The position numbers were made by a program, and so were the translations under genes. From Pseudomonadota bacterium (GTDB taxonomy: Bacteria > Myxococcota > Myxococcia > Myxococcales > Myxococcaceae), in contig JAFADT010000106.1 in the NCBI GenBank assembly GCA_023424585.1, positions 1-7,834 on the forward strand: a DNA stretch of 7,834 nucleotides, given 5' to 3'. How positions within the stretch are numbered: the stretch's first letter is position 1; each line of letters starts with the position of its first letter. Positions 1 through 6,757 of the stretch are shown here, piece by piece. The notes beneath the pieces are model-generated. The model did no database searches. It saw nothing but the letters and a program-made list of their open reading frames with translations, and had not been told where the DNA came from.

Positions 1-3
1 GGG

Positions 4-33
4 TAGGGGAGCCCGAGGGGTCGGGCTTACCCC
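4..33 (-). terminator. GC-rich hairpin terminator after the response regulator
   Basis: A perfect 7-bp inverted repeat (AGCCCGA at 10-16, TCGGGCT at 21-27) encloses a 4-base loop. It can be lengthened by pairing G6-G9 with C30-C33 across a two-base TA bulge. It begins 16 bases beyond the stop codon of the last gene of the operon, where an intrinsic terminator is expected. There is no T-tract on either strand, so termination may be Rho-assisted, or the hairpin may mainly stabilise the 3' end. The inverted repeat is directly visible; its function is inferred from position. Confidence 0.55.
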
Positions 34-42
34 CAGGGCGGG

Positions 43-462
43 TCAGCTCTCGACCGGAGAGGGATTCCGGTTGGGCGACGCCGGGCGAGGCTTGAGGCGC
101 ATGGCGTTGAGCTTCTGGGCCAGGTCCGCGCCCTGGACGCTCTTGGAGATGTAGCCGTCCGCGCCGGAGGCGATGGCCAGCGAGCGCAGCTTGGCCTCAT
201 CCGAGGCGGAGTAGAGGATGAAGCGGGTCCCCGGAGGGGCGTACTGGCGCGCCAGGCCCACGACCTTGTCCCCCTTGAGGGCGGGAAAGTTCACGTCGAT
301 GAGCACGAAGTCCGGCTCGGAGGCGCGCACGATGTTGGACACGCCCAGCGCGGACGTGTGGGTCTGCACGTCGAACCCGTACGCGCTCAGCGAGCGCTGC
401 ACGAGGTCGAGCAGGTCCGGATCGTCGTCCACCACCAGGACGCGCGGTTTTCCTTCAGCCAT
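43..462 (-). CDS. Single-domain response regulator (CheY-like receiver, no output domain)
   Basis: This 139-residue cytoplasmic protein consists almost entirely of one receiver domain (about residues 6-122) and a short basic/proline-rich tail. The phosphorylation site is complete: acidic residues D12 and D13, phospho-acceptor D56, switch residue S85 and conserved K107. K107 is followed by Ser instead of the usual Pro. No DNA-binding, enzymatic or other output domain follows, so it should act by protein contact or as a phosphate shuttle or sink. Its ATG lies inside the end of the upstream hybrid kinase gene (8-bp overlap, ATGGCTGA), and an AGGGAG Shine-Dalgarno sequence sits 5 bases before the ATG (468-473). 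This indicates translational coupling and makes the kinase its likely phosphodonor. The family call is secure; partner and output are inferred. Confidence 0.93.
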   Translation of the reverse strand: MAEGKPRVLVVDDDPDLLDLVQRSLSAYGFDVQTHTSALGVSNIVRASEPDFVLIDVNFPALKGDKVVGLARQYAPPGTRFILYSASDEAKLRSLAIASGADGYISKSVQGADLAQKLNAMRLKPRPASPNRNPSPVES

Positions 463-3421
463 GGCTTCTCCCTAGGTGCTGACGAATCATCTCGATGAGC
501 TGCTCGCGGTCCAGGGGCTTGGTCATGTAGGCCGTGCAGCCGGCCGCCTGGGCCTTGTCCTGGTACTCGCGCCCCGCGTGCGCCGTGACGGCGATGACGG
601 GCACGTTCTGCCCATCTGGCAACGCGCGGAGCCTGCGGGTGACTTCCCAGCCGTCGAGCCGCGGCAGGGACAGGTCCATGAGGATGAGGTCCGGCGCGTC
701 GTTGCGGGCGCGCTCCAGGCCCTGCTCGCCGTCCTCGGCCTCGATGAGGTCATACAGTCCGCCCAGGTACCGGCGGACGATGTCGCGGTTCTGCTCGCTG
801 TCCTCCACGTACAGCACGCGGGGCAGCTTGCCCGCGCTGGCCGCCCGCTGGGACAGGAGCAGCCCCTTGGCCTGCGCGATGACGTCCTCCAGCGCGGTGC
901 CGCCCTTGCGCACGAAGCCGGCGAAGCCGTCGCGCAGGAGCGCCTCCTCCTCCGGGGAGAGCGTCTTGCCGGTGAGCACCACCACCGGCACGGACAGCTT
1001 CTCCGCGCGCAGCCGGCGCAGCACCTCGAAGCCGTCCAGGTTCGGCATCATCAGGTCCAGCACCACCAGCGACGGCGGCGACACGCGCGCCTTGAGCAGC
1101 GCGTCCTCGCCGTTGCGCGCCTCGTTGGTGGAGAAGCCCGCGCGGCGCAGGTTGCGGCTGACCAGCTCGCGCGTGGCCGCGTCGTCGTCCACCACCAGCA
1201 CGTCGCCCGTGGCGGCCGTGGTGCCCGCGGAGGCCAGGCTCTTCTGCACCACCTCCACCAGCCGCTCCGGCTCCACCGGCTTCACCAGGTACTCGCACGC
1301 GCCCAGGCTGAAGCCGCGCGCGCGCTGCTCCTCCACCGACACCAGGATGACCGGGATGGACGCCAGCGACGGGTCGCTCTTGAGCTGGCTCAGGACGGAC
1401 CAGCCGTCCATGCGCGGCAGGTGGATGTCCAGCAGGATGGCCTGCGGCTTCACCTCGCGGGCCAGCTTCAGCGCGGAGATGCCGTCGTTCGCCGCCACCA
1501 CCTTGAAGCCCGCGGGCTCCAGCTGGCCGGTGACCAGCTGCTGGATGAGCACGTCGTCGTCCACCACCAGCACCGTGCTGCCTGGCCGCGCCATGGGCGC
1601 GAGCCGCTGCGCCACGTCCTGCACGGGCACCAGGCGCTCCGTGGCGTGCGGGCTGTCCGCGCCCACCGTCTTCGCCAGCACGTCCGGCAGCCGCACCGTG
1701 AAGGTGGAGCCGCGACCCAGCGTGCTCTTCACGTCCACCGTGCCGCCCAGCACGCGCGTCAGCTCGCGCACGATGGCGAGCCCCAGCCCCGTGCCGCCCA
1801 CCTTGCGCGTGGTGGTGCCGTCCACCTGGCGGAACTTCTCGAAGATGAAGGGGAGCTGGTCCGCCGGGATGCCCACGCCGGTGTCCTCCACCGTCATCAG
1901 CAGCTCGCCGCTGCCCGCGGGCACCACCGTGAGCGCCACCTCGCCCGTCTCCGTGAACTTGGCCGCGTTGCTCAGCAGGTTGAGCATGATCTGCCGCAGC
2001 TTCAGCGCGTCGGTGCGGATCTCCTGGGCCTCGGCGTCCACGGTCACCGTGAGGGCCACGTCCTTGCCCTTCAGGTACTCCTTCACCGTGGCCATGCACT
2101 CGTCGGCCAGCTCCCGCACGTCCACCGGCTCGGTGACGACCTCCACGCGGCCCGCTTCGATCTTGGACAGGTCCAGGATGTCGTTGATGAGCGCCAGCAG
2201 CGTCTTGGCGTTCGTCTTCACCACGTTGAGGTCGCGCCGGCCGTGCGGCGTCAGGCGGCTGCCCTCCTCGCGCATCAAGAGGTCGCAGTAGCCGATGATG
2301 CCGTTGAGCGGCGTGCGGATCTCATGGCTGAAGTTCGCCAGGAACTCGCTCTTGAGGCGCACGGCCCCCTCCGCCTCGCGGGCGCGCTCCTCCTCGTTGC
2401 GCTTGGCGACGGAGAGCTCCTGGGCCAGCCGGTCCAGGTCCTCGTTCTGCTGGCGGATGATCTCCATCTGGAGCGCGCGCTGCTGGTAGCTCGCCAGGGA
2501 GCGGGCGGACACCGCGCGCGTCTTCTTGATCTCCTCCAGGCTGGCGGCCAGCTGCTTGTTGGCGGCCTCCAGCTCATCCTTGGAGGCGCGCAGGGCCGCC
2601 TCGTTGTTCTTGCGCTCGGTGATGTCCTCCGTGACGCCCATCACGAAGCGCGCGACGCCCTGGTCGTCCAGGAGCGGGATCTTGCGCGTGGCGAAGATGC
2701 GGTCCACGCCGTCCGCGCGGGCCACCTCCTCGAAGGTCTTCATCCGGCGCGTCTCGAGGATCTCCGTGTCGATGGCGATGAACGAGTCCGCCTGCTCCGG
2801 CGGGAAGTAGTCGTGGTCCAGCTTCCCCAGCAACCACTCCTTGGTGACCTTGAAGGCGTCCGCGAACGTCTTGTTCACCACCACCAGCCGGCGCGTCTCC
2901 GCGTCCTTCACGAACAGCACGAAGGGCAGCGCGTCGATGATGTTGCTGAGCAGGTAGTTGGTGCGCTTGAGCTCCACGCCCGTCATCTGGTGCTGGGCGC
3001 GCTCGGCGTGCAGGCGCAGCTCGCGGGCCACCACGAAGGGCAGGTGGCCGTAGCGGTCCTCGGTGACGTAGTCGCGCGCGCCGGCGCGCATCACCGCGGC
3101 CAGGGTGTCCGCGCCCCAGGTGGGCGCGCTCACCACGAAGGCCAGCTCGCGGCCGCGCTGCACCCAGGAGGCCTGGATCTCCTCCCAGGTCATGCCCGGC
3201 AGCTCGGACCCCACCAGCACCAGCGCCCAGGGGCGCTCCAGCGCCTGCTCCAGGGACTCGCGCGTGCTGACGGGCTCCAGCGTGAGCATGGAGAGGATGT
3301 CCTCCTTCTCCAGCGCGTCGCGCATGGCGCGCGTCTCACGCTCGCTGCCCACCAGGAGCAGGGACAGGGTGTAACCGAGGGGCGCTTCGGCGTGGGCCAC
3401 GTCGAACGGGTGCTGGGCCAT
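455..3421 (-). CDS. Hybrid sensor histidine kinase: pseudo-receiver, PAS, HisKA, HATPase and three receivers
   Basis: This 988-residue protein has no membrane segment, so it is probably a cytoplasmic sensor kinase. Domains in order: a receiver-like fold at about 17-140 lacking the catalytic residues; a PAS domain at about 155-270 ending in the typical DITERK; a long charged, probably coiled-coil linker at about 270-356; HisKA with H366 in FSHEIRTPLNG; HATPase_c with N-box N481/N485, G1 box DTGVGIP (513-519) and G2 box GGTGLGLAIV (542-551); and three receivers. REC1 (about 615-731) has D621/D622, D665, S695 and K714. REC2 (about 740-856) has D745/D746, D789, T817 and K839, followed by Gly instead of Pro. 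REC3 (about 868-984) has E873/D874, D916, T946 and K968. The start lies 7 bp after the FIST gene stop with no clear Shine-Dalgarno, so translation is probably coupled to FIST. No Hpt domain is present, so phosphotransfer onward probably needs the adjacent single receiver or an unlinked Hpt protein. Kinase identity is certain; the signal is inferred from the FIST neighbour. Confidence 0.96.
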   Translation of the reverse strand: MAQHPFDVAHAEAPLGYTLSLLLVGSERETRAMRDALEKEDILSMLTLEPVSTRESLEQALERPWALVLVGSELPGMTWEEIQASWVQRGRELAFVVSAPTWGADTLAAVMRAGARDYVTEDRYGHLPFVVARELRLHAERAQHQMTGVELKRTNYLLSNIIDALPFVLFVKDAETRRLVVVNKTFADAFKVTKEWLLGKLDHDYFPPEQADSFIAIDTEILETRRMKTFEEVARADGVDRIFATRKIPLLDDQGVARFVMGVTEDITERKNNEAALRASKDELEAANKQLAASLEEIKKTRAVSARSLASYQQRALQMEIIRQQNEDLDRLAQELSVAKRNEEERAREAEGAVRLKSEFLANFSHEIRTPLNGIIGYCDLLMREEGSRLTPHGRRDLNVVKTNAKTLLALINDILDLSKIEAGRVEVVTEPVDVRELADECMATVKEYLKGKDVALTVTVDAEAQEIRTDALKLRQIMLNLLSNAAKFTETGEVALTVVPAGSGELLMTVEDTGVGIPADQLPFIFEKFRQVDGTTTRKVGGTGLGLAIVRELTRVLGGTVDVKSTLGRGSTFTVRLPDVLAKTVGADSPHATERLVPVQDVAQRLAPMARPGSTVLVVDDDVLIQQLVTGQLEPAGFKVVAANDGISALKLAREVKPQAILLDIHLPRMDGWSVLSQLKSDPSLASIPVILVSVEEQRARGFSLGACEYLVKPVEPERLVEVVQKSLASAGTTAATGDVLVVDDDAATRELVSRNLRRAGFSTNEARNGEDALLKARVSPPSLVVLDLMMPNLDGFEVLRRLRAEKLSVPVVVLTGKTLSPEEEALLRDGFAGFVRKGGTALEDVIAQAKGLLLSQRAASAGKLPRVLYVEDSEQNRDIVRRYLGGLYDLIEAEDGEQGLERARNDAPDLILMDLSLPRLDGWEVTRRLRALPDGQNVPVIAVTAHAGREYQDKAQAAGCTAYMTKPLDREQLIEMIRQHLGRSHG
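468..473 (-). promoter_or_regulatory. Ribosome binding site of the response regulator gene
   Basis: AGGGAG on the minus strand is spaced 5 bases from the ATG at 462-460 and lies within the coding end of the hybrid kinase gene. It supports the chosen start of the small receiver. Together with the ATGGCTGA overlap, it indicates coupled but independently primed translation. Confidence 0.7.
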
Positions 3422-3428
3422 GGTCTTT

Positions 3429-4592
3429 TCAGTTGGAGCCGAACGCGAGCACGGTCAGCGTCGTGTTGATGTGGAAGCCCGAGTAGATCTCGAATTGCAC
3501 GTTCATCCCAGCTGCGGACGGTGCGAGTTTCAAGGCCTCGGAGAGCTTCGGCACCATGCCCTGGGCTTGCGCGTACCACAGGCGGCCGCTGCAGTGGAAC
3601 AGGAGGGCGGCCTGGGGGTTCTGTACCCGCCTGGGCAGCTCCTCCTGGAAGAAGTCCCGCGTCATGCCCGCCAGGTCGCCGGCCTTCATCAGGTCCAGCT
3701 CGCTGCCCTCCTCCAGGAGGTTGGCGAACAGGATGGAGCCGTCCTCCAGGGGGCGCCACGCGGCGCGGATGAAGTACTCGCGGCCCACCTTGAGCGCGGT
3801 GGGGCGCAGCGCGAAGCCGCCCGGCCGGCCGAACTCCAGGTCCGCGATGTTCTCCACGCCCAGGATGTCCGCATAGCGGCGGGCCGCGGGCTTGCCGTCG
3901 ATCTCCAGGGCGCGCGTGTGCGTCTCGTCCACCTTGGTGATGGTCAGCCGCTCGCCGGTGGGCACGTACCAGTGCGAGCGCAGCGCGGCCCAGGGGGCGT
4001 TCGTCTTGAACAGCGCCACCAGGACGCCGTCGCCGGCCACCTCGCCATCCACGTGGATGAGGGCGGACTGGCGCGCGGGGTCCGTCTCCGAGTCGCTGGC
4101 GCCGCCGCCCACGAGCACCAGGGTCTGGTTCTTCTCCAGGATGCCCAGCAGCAGCTCTTCCTTCTTGTAGCGGAAGCCGTCGTCGATCACGAGGCCCACG
4201 TACCGGCGCGCGTCCAGGTCCTGCTGGCGCACGCCCAGCTCCTCGCACGCGCGCTTGATGGCCATGGCGCCCGCGGCGATGGCGTCCCCGGTCAGGCCGC
4301 TGCCCAGGCCCAGGCCCACCTCGAAGTCGCCGGAGAGCGCGCCCAGCACCACGCTGTTCTCGTGGATGCCGTTGTTGTCCAGCTCGCCGGCGGTGGTGGC
4401 GCCCACCAGCCGGGTGTCCTTGGGCAGCCGCTCGCGCACCGCGCGGTTGAGCGCGCGCTGATCCCGCTGGCGGGACGCGAACAGCGACACCAGCTTCGGC
4501 GCGGGGCCGTGCAACTGGCGCAGGAGGTCCTCCGCGACGGCGACCGGATCCGTGAGGGTGGAGCGAGCCGTCTGCATCTTCACATGCGCCAT
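3429..4592 (-). CDS. FIST-domain sensor protein (FIST_N + FIST_C)
   Basis: This 387-residue soluble protein matches the FIST signal-transduction family. FIST_N covers about residues 30-225, with the typical LVGATTAGEL (62-71) and the LVLVGGGASD region (158-167). FIST_C covers about 226-384, with IDGKPA (231-236), a CSGR motif (334-337) and the characteristic ending around HINTTLTVLAFG (374-385). FIST domains are sensory, proposed to bind small ligands. Some members, called NosP, bind haem and sense nitric oxide, controlling a hybrid kinase encoded next door. The gene here lies 7 bp upstream of such a kinase, which fits a role as its ligand-sensing regulator. Histidines that could ligate haem include H77, H180, H207, H225, H333 and H374; I cannot tell which, if any, does. 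There is no signal peptide. The start is supported by GGAGGT 5 bases upstream. The family call is strong; the ligand is unknown. Confidence 0.9.
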   Translation of the reverse strand: MAHVKMQTARSTLTDPVAVAEDLLRQLHGPAPKLVSLFASRQRDQRALNRAVRERLPKDTRLVGATTAGELDNNGIHENSVVLGALSGDFEVGLGLGSGLTGDAIAAGAMAIKRACEELGVRQQDLDARRYVGLVIDDGFRYKKEELLLGILEKNQTLVLVGGGASDSETDPARQSALIHVDGEVAGDGVLVALFKTNAPWAALRSHWYVPTGERLTITKVDETHTRALEIDGKPAARRYADILGVENIADLEFGRPGGFALRPTALKVGREYFIRAAWRPLEDGSILFANLLEEGSELDLMKAGDLAGMTRDFFQEELPRRVQNPQAALLFHCSGRLWYAQAQGMVPKLSEALKLAPSAAGMNVQFEIYSGFHINTTLTVLAFGSN

Positions 4593-4597
4593 GGAGG

Positions 4598-4603
4598 ACC
4601 TCC
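4598..4603 (-). promoter_or_regulatory. Ribosome binding site of the FIST gene
   Basis: A strong GGAGGT sequence on the minus strand is spaced 5 bases from the ATG at 4592-4590, within the 28-bp gap after the cytochrome gene. The surrounding GGAGGTCCTCC is self-complementary, so the site could pair with itself locally and modulate initiation; that is speculative. Confidence 0.75.
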
Positions 4604-4620
4604 GTGCGAACCCGGGGCGG

Positions 4621-6489
4621 CTAGAAGCCGCTGCCGGGGTGTGTCTTGTGGCAACTGCCGGTGCACTGCTGGAACGACTCGCGGCCCCCGCCGACGTACA
4701 TGCTCTCGATGGGGCCGAACTTCTGCACGTGGCTGTCCGGGTAGCTCTTGTGGCACGACAGGCACGCGGCCTTGCTGGTGCGCTGCGTGGTCTCCTGCTT
4801 CAGGTGGCAGGACGAGCACTTCTCCAGGGGCGCGTCGAAGCGGTTGGAGCGCGAGTGGATGAAGTGCGTGCGCACGAAGATGGGACCTTCCAGTTCGAAG
4901 CCCAGCGGAGCATGGCACGACGCGCACGCCGCGCGGTTGTCGTTCGCATGCAGGACCTCGCCCAGGTCGCCGCCCTTGCTGTGGCAGGTGTTGCACGGAC
5001 CCGTGGTCAACGCCGCGCTCGTGTGCGTCTTCGTCCCCACCTGGATTTCGATGGTGCGCGACGCCGGCCGGTCCTCGCCCAGGTACGCGCGGCGCGCCTT
5101 GGCGGTCACCAGGTAGGTGCCGGGCCTGGCGTCCGCGGGCAGGTGGTAGGTCCAGGTGTCGCTCACGGGCGCGTCCCAGCGGCCCTCGTTGGGGAAGAAG
5201 GCGCCGCCGAACAGCTTGTTGGCGGGGGGGAAGGTCATGAACTGCGCATAGACGCCGTCGCGCGCCGGGGTGGCGATGGTCTGCACGTCCTGCGAGTCAT
5301 CCAGGAAGGCCTCCAGGTCGACGATGGTCCGGATGGGCTGGATGTCCTGCGCCGGCCCGATGAGCTGCGTCATCATCATCCGTTCCTGATGCTTGCGGCG
5401 ATAGTAGGTCGTCGTGGGGTTGAAGAAGGCCTGATAGTACTGGATCCCGCCCGGACTGCCGGGGGCGCCCGGGGGTGCGACCTCATTGTAGGTTGGGAGG
5501 CTCCCCGGCCGGTGCAGGGGCCGGCCCTTGCCGTCCTTCAGGGTCATCTGGAAGGTGACATCCGACCCGGGCGCGTACGTGCCGTCCTTGCGCGGCGCCG
5601 TCAGGGGCTTGATGTCGATGGCGAACCCGTAGTCGTACTCCGGCCTGGAGACCTGGGTGACCGGGATGTAGTACGGCGCGAACGGGCGCAGGCTCCAGCG
5701 CAGGCGCAGCCCCGCCGTGCGGGAGTTGAAGGTGATGGTCTGCCGCTTCGCGTGGTCATACGCGTTGCGCAGCTCCACCAGGGCCTCTTCCTCGTAGGCC
5801 CTGGCGCCGTCGCAGTCCGTGAGCGAGCGGCAGTCGCGCGTCCACTGGATGGCGCGCATGCGGCGGATGAAGAAGTCGTCGCGCTCCGTGCGGCGGGCGT
5901 CGTCGCTGCCGACGTTCAGGAGCACCGGCGCGCCCGTCAGCACGCCGCGCGAGTCCACCGGCTCCACCGTGAAGAGGCTGGTCACCTTCATCCAGGCCGC
6001 GTCCCGGTAGAAGCGGCGGCGGGTGAAGGTGCCGTCCCCGTTCGCCAGGCCGACGAACTCCTGGTCCGCCAGCCGCACCCCCGCCCACCCGATGGCCAGG
6101 AAGTCGCTGTTCTGGCGCAGCCCGTCCACGCCCTCGTCCCGCGAGGTGGTGATGGAGGCGCGCAGGTCAATCTGGTTCACCCAGAAGGTCTGCCCCGCCT
6201 TCACCTTGAGGGGGACGCCCTTGCCGTTGTCCACCTCCAGCGCCAGGCCCACCGGCGCCGCGTGGTTGCCGCCGCCCAGGCCGCCCAGGATGTCGCCCAG
6301 CGACAGCGCCTCGCCCTGGACCGCCAGCTCCGGCTCCTGGGCCGCGGGGGACACCGGCTCCGCGGACTCCGGCCCTCCGCACGCCACCGTCAGGCTGGCC
6401 AGCGTCGCCAGCAGGCTCGCGCGGCCCGCCGTGAACAGGCGGGGGGAAGTGCGAGGACACCGCTCCCGAATCGTGAAAGCTCCACCCAT
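4621..6489 (-). CDS. Predicted multihaem c-type cytochrome lipoprotein
   Basis: This is a 622-residue exported protein. A basic N-terminus and hydrophobic stretch (about 18-36) end in LTVAC, giving a probable lipidated Cys37. Residue +2 is Gly, not Asp, which fits outer-membrane or surface placement. A Ser/Pro/Glu-rich linker (38-61) leads to a region of about 230 residues that I do not recognise, with a Cys pair at 220 and 226. A beta-rich, possibly Ig-like segment follows (about 300-485). The C-terminal haem module has CXXCH at 499-503, 522-526, 558-562 and 576-580, plus an irregular CTGSCH (CX3CH) at 609-614. Extra histidines (489, 514, 542, 545, 587, 617) could be distal haem ligands. The module broadly recalls OmcA/MtrC-type or cytochrome c3-like multihaem proteins, so envelope electron transfer is likely; the redox partner is unknown. 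The frame extends upstream to an ATG at 6612, but that extension is Arg/Pro-rich and lacks a signal; the 6489 ATG has GGAGGAG 7 bases upstream. Confidence 0.88.
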   Translation of the reverse strand: MGGAFTIRERCPRTSPRLFTAGRASLLATLASLTVACGGPESAEPVSPAAQEPELAVQGEALSLGDILGGLGGGNHAAPVGLALEVDNGKGVPLKVKAGQTFWVNQIDLRASITTSRDEGVDGLRQNSDFLAIGWAGVRLADQEFVGLANGDGTFTRRRFYRDAAWMKVTSLFTVEPVDSRGVLTGAPVLLNVGSDDARRTERDDFFIRRMRAIQWTRDCRSLTDCDGARAYEEEALVELRNAYDHAKRQTITFNSRTAGLRLRWSLRPFAPYYIPVTQVSRPEYDYGFAIDIKPLTAPRKDGTYAPGSDVTFQMTLKDGKGRPLHRPGSLPTYNEVAPPGAPGSPGGIQYYQAFFNPTTTYYRRKHQERMMMTQLIGPAQDIQPIRTIVDLEAFLDDSQDVQTIATPARDGVYAQFMTFPPANKLFGGAFFPNEGRWDAPVSDTWTYHLPADARPGTYLVTAKARRAYLGEDRPASRTIEIQVGTKTHTSAALTTGPCNTCHSKGGDLGEVLHANDNRAACASCHAPLGFELEGPIFVRTHFIHSRSNRFDAPLEKCSSCHLKQETTQRTSKAACLSCHKSYPDSHVQKFGPIESMYVGGGRESFQQCTGSCHKTHPGSGF

Positions 6490-6496
6490 GAGGGGA

Positions 6497-6503
6497 CTCC
6501 TCC
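6497..6503 (-). promoter_or_regulatory. Ribosome binding site deciding the cytochrome start
   Basis: GGAGGAG on the minus strand is spaced 7 bases from the ATG at 6489-6487. It places the start directly before a lipoprotein signal peptide. The alternative in-frame ATG at 6612 would add 41 residues ahead of the signal peptide. Confidence 0.75.
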
Positions 6504-6639
6504 GAACGCGTATGTGCGGACGGCTGCCGGAGCAGCGTCGCGGCCAGTGGACCCGGGTGCCCTGGCGTCGGGGGGACGCTGGCGGAGGGTCTCGCACAAA
6601 TCCGGCATTCACCGGAAACGTGCAGTTCTAGCCGTACGG

Positions 6640-6669
6640 AGAATATCCACAATCAACAGACCGATTCAA
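6640..6669 (-). promoter_or_regulatory. Candidate promoter of the cytochrome-FIST-kinase operon
   Basis: On the minus strand, TTGAAT (6669-6664) and TATTCT (6645-6640) are separated by 18 bases, each matching the housekeeping consensus at four of six positions. A second candidate, TTGTGG (6652-6647) with TAGAAC (6630-6625) at 16-base spacing, overlaps it. Both lie in the AT-rich part of the gap and would give a leader of roughly 130-150 bases. Matches this weak occur by chance, so only the general location is supported. Confidence 0.25.
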
Positions 6670-6671
6670 CT

Positions 6672-6693
6672 TCTGAGAATAATTCTACTCAGA
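6672..6693. repeat. AT-rich inverted repeat, possible operator or weak hairpin
   Basis: TCTGAG (6672-6677) and CTCAGA (6688-6693) form a 6-bp inverted repeat with a 10-base AT-rich centre. The centre overlaps a second palindrome, AGAAT-A-ATTCT (6676-6686). It lies just upstream of the candidate -35 element of the operon, where a dimeric regulator could bind. The repeats are seen directly; a regulatory role is inferred. It could instead be part of the terminator of the upstream kinase, although no T-tract follows. Confidence 0.35.
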
Positions 6694-6732
6694 GGCGAAT
6701 CCGGTACGTTGAGGACTGAATGGAAAGGAGGC

Positions 6733-6748
6733 GTGGGGCGCAACCCAC
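6733..6748 (-). terminator. Possible short terminator hairpin of the upstream kinase gene
   Basis: GTGGG (6733-6737) and CCCAC (6744-6748) can form a 5-bp GC stem with a 6-base loop, 9 bases beyond the kinase stop codon. On the minus strand it is followed by a pyrimidine-rich CCTCCTTTCC and not a true T-tract. The position suits a terminator, but the stem is short. Confidence 0.3.
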
Positions 6749-6757
6749 CCGGAAGGG

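Larger units (their letters stand above)
6490..6757. other. Intergenic region upstream of the cytochrome operon
   Basis: This 268-bp gap between the upstream kinase and the cytochrome gene shows no convincing gene. The part around 6590-6720 is clearly more AT-rich than the coding sequence around it, as expected for a promoter region. Small inverted repeats are visible: GCGTC/GACGC at 6565-6579, TCCGG/CCGGA at 6601-6616, TCTGAG/CTCAGA at 6672-6693 (with AGAAT-A-ATTCT at 6676-6686 as an overlapping alternative), and GTGGG/CCCAC at 6733-6748. The stretch nearest the kinase probably holds its terminator, and the rest the promoter and leader of the cytochrome operon. Confidence 0.6.

Noticed and set aside
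476..3469. 997-codon open frame on the plus strand opposite the hybrid kinase
   Set aside because: Its product is a His/Gln/Arg/Leu/Val-rich sequence typical of the antisense frame of a GC-rich gene, with no domain motifs, and the minus strand here encodes an unmistakable kinase.
3420..4862. 480-codon plus-strand frame opposite the FIST gene
   Set aside because: Shadow frame with biased composition; the opposite strand has full FIST family motifs.
6490..6612. N-terminal extension of the cytochrome to an ATG at 6612
   Set aside because: The added 41 residues are Arg/Pro-rich, would bury the lipoprotein signal inside the protein, and lie in a stretch with promoter-like features; the ATG at 6489 has a strong ribosome binding site.
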